Source: Dictyobacter alpinus
Lineage (GTDB): Bacteria > Chloroflexota > Ktedonobacteria > Ktedonobacterales > Ktedonobacteraceae
NCBI RefSeq assembly: GCF_003967575.1
Contig: NZ_BIFT01000001.1
Location: 1 to 64,000, forward strand
Reading direction: 5' to 3'
DNA length: 64,000 nt
In this document: positions 63,935-64,000 of the stretch, piece by piece
Position numbering within the stretch: position 1 is the first letter of the stretch
Layout: each line of letters starts with the position of its first letter
Made by a program: the position numbers and the translations under genes
The notes under the pieces: generated by a model
Seen by the model: only the letters and a program-made list of their open reading frames with translations
What the model was told of the DNA's origin: nothing
Databases searched by the model: none

Positions 63935-64000
63935 ATCCCCACCTCCACTATCCATTTTTTGCTTCTCCATCTGGTGTACGCAACAATGGAGAAGCAACCG

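Noticed and set aside
1..64000. CRISPR arrays
   Set aside because: No set of regularly spaced direct repeats was found anywhere in the window, and no cas genes.

Overview
The window looks like a piece of a Ktedonobacteria-type genome (Chloroflexota, large and rich in mobile elements). I infer this from the gene families: simple-sugar ABC cassettes with Gly/Ser/Asn-rich lipoprotein binders, Cache-domain membrane proteins, a PATAN/DUF4388 protein, NarL-type two-component systems, PadR regulators and many transposases. No rRNA, phylogenetic marker set or canonical tRNA is present, so the taxonomic call is an inference.

Layout. 1-8.5 kb is a mobile-element graveyard: an intact TniB-like ATPase next to a broken TniA-like transposase, an IS3-family element with both ends visible (3164-4403), a second IS3-family element (about 5962-7267) lying between 62-bp direct repeats, two tandem-type small HTH-like genes each followed by a hairpin, and long pyrimidine-rich stretches holding a diverged repeat family. 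8.5-12 kb is a complete simple-sugar ABC transporter (binding protein, ATPase, permease) on the minus strand. 12.7-14.3 kb is an IS4-type element with 22-bp inverted repeats and a TTATT target duplication, abutting a perfect 52-bp palindrome. 14.4-16.4 kb is a decayed L-rhamnose locus (DeoR regulator, rhaI fragment, rhaB), all disrupted.

16.4-42 kb is mostly ordinary metabolic and signalling sequence: DUF72, an MFS exporter, a DUF4388 gene plus Cache protein, HNH nuclease, PadR regulator, glycosyltransferase, alpha/beta hydrolase, a translationally coupled Cache protein/sugar-binding lipoprotein pair, a MITE-like 141-bp element, a GT39-like membrane protein, a FixH/YtkA-like protein, a histidine kinase/response regulator pair followed by a GH32 beta-fructosidase, and an ECF transporter whose S-A1-A2 genes are separated from the T gene by a HAD phosphatase and small genes.

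42.1-44 kb holds the most unusual signal. A minus-strand transcription unit has a near-consensus promoter and a strong intrinsic terminator. It encodes a structured RNA of about 360 nt in which the 3' half of a tRNA precedes the 5' half. The acceptor, D, T and anticodon-type stems all pair in this circularly permuted order. This is the architecture of the tRNA-mimic module of bacterial Y RNAs (YrlA type), but no Ro60/TROVE gene is nearby. Its upstream neighbour is a conserved protein I associate with actinomycetes and actinophages, and downstream lies an orphan RelE/ParE-like toxin gene.

44-64 kb carries two GNAT acetyltransferases, xylulokinase, an unknown 473-residue protein, a UvrD/PcrA-type helicase, a sulfonate/nitrate-type ABC operon ending at a perfect 60-bp palindrome, a serine hydrolase, a LysR regulator, an M55 D-aminopeptidase, valyl-tRNA synthetase under a T-box leader, and a glycosyltransferase/flippase pair for surface polysaccharide.
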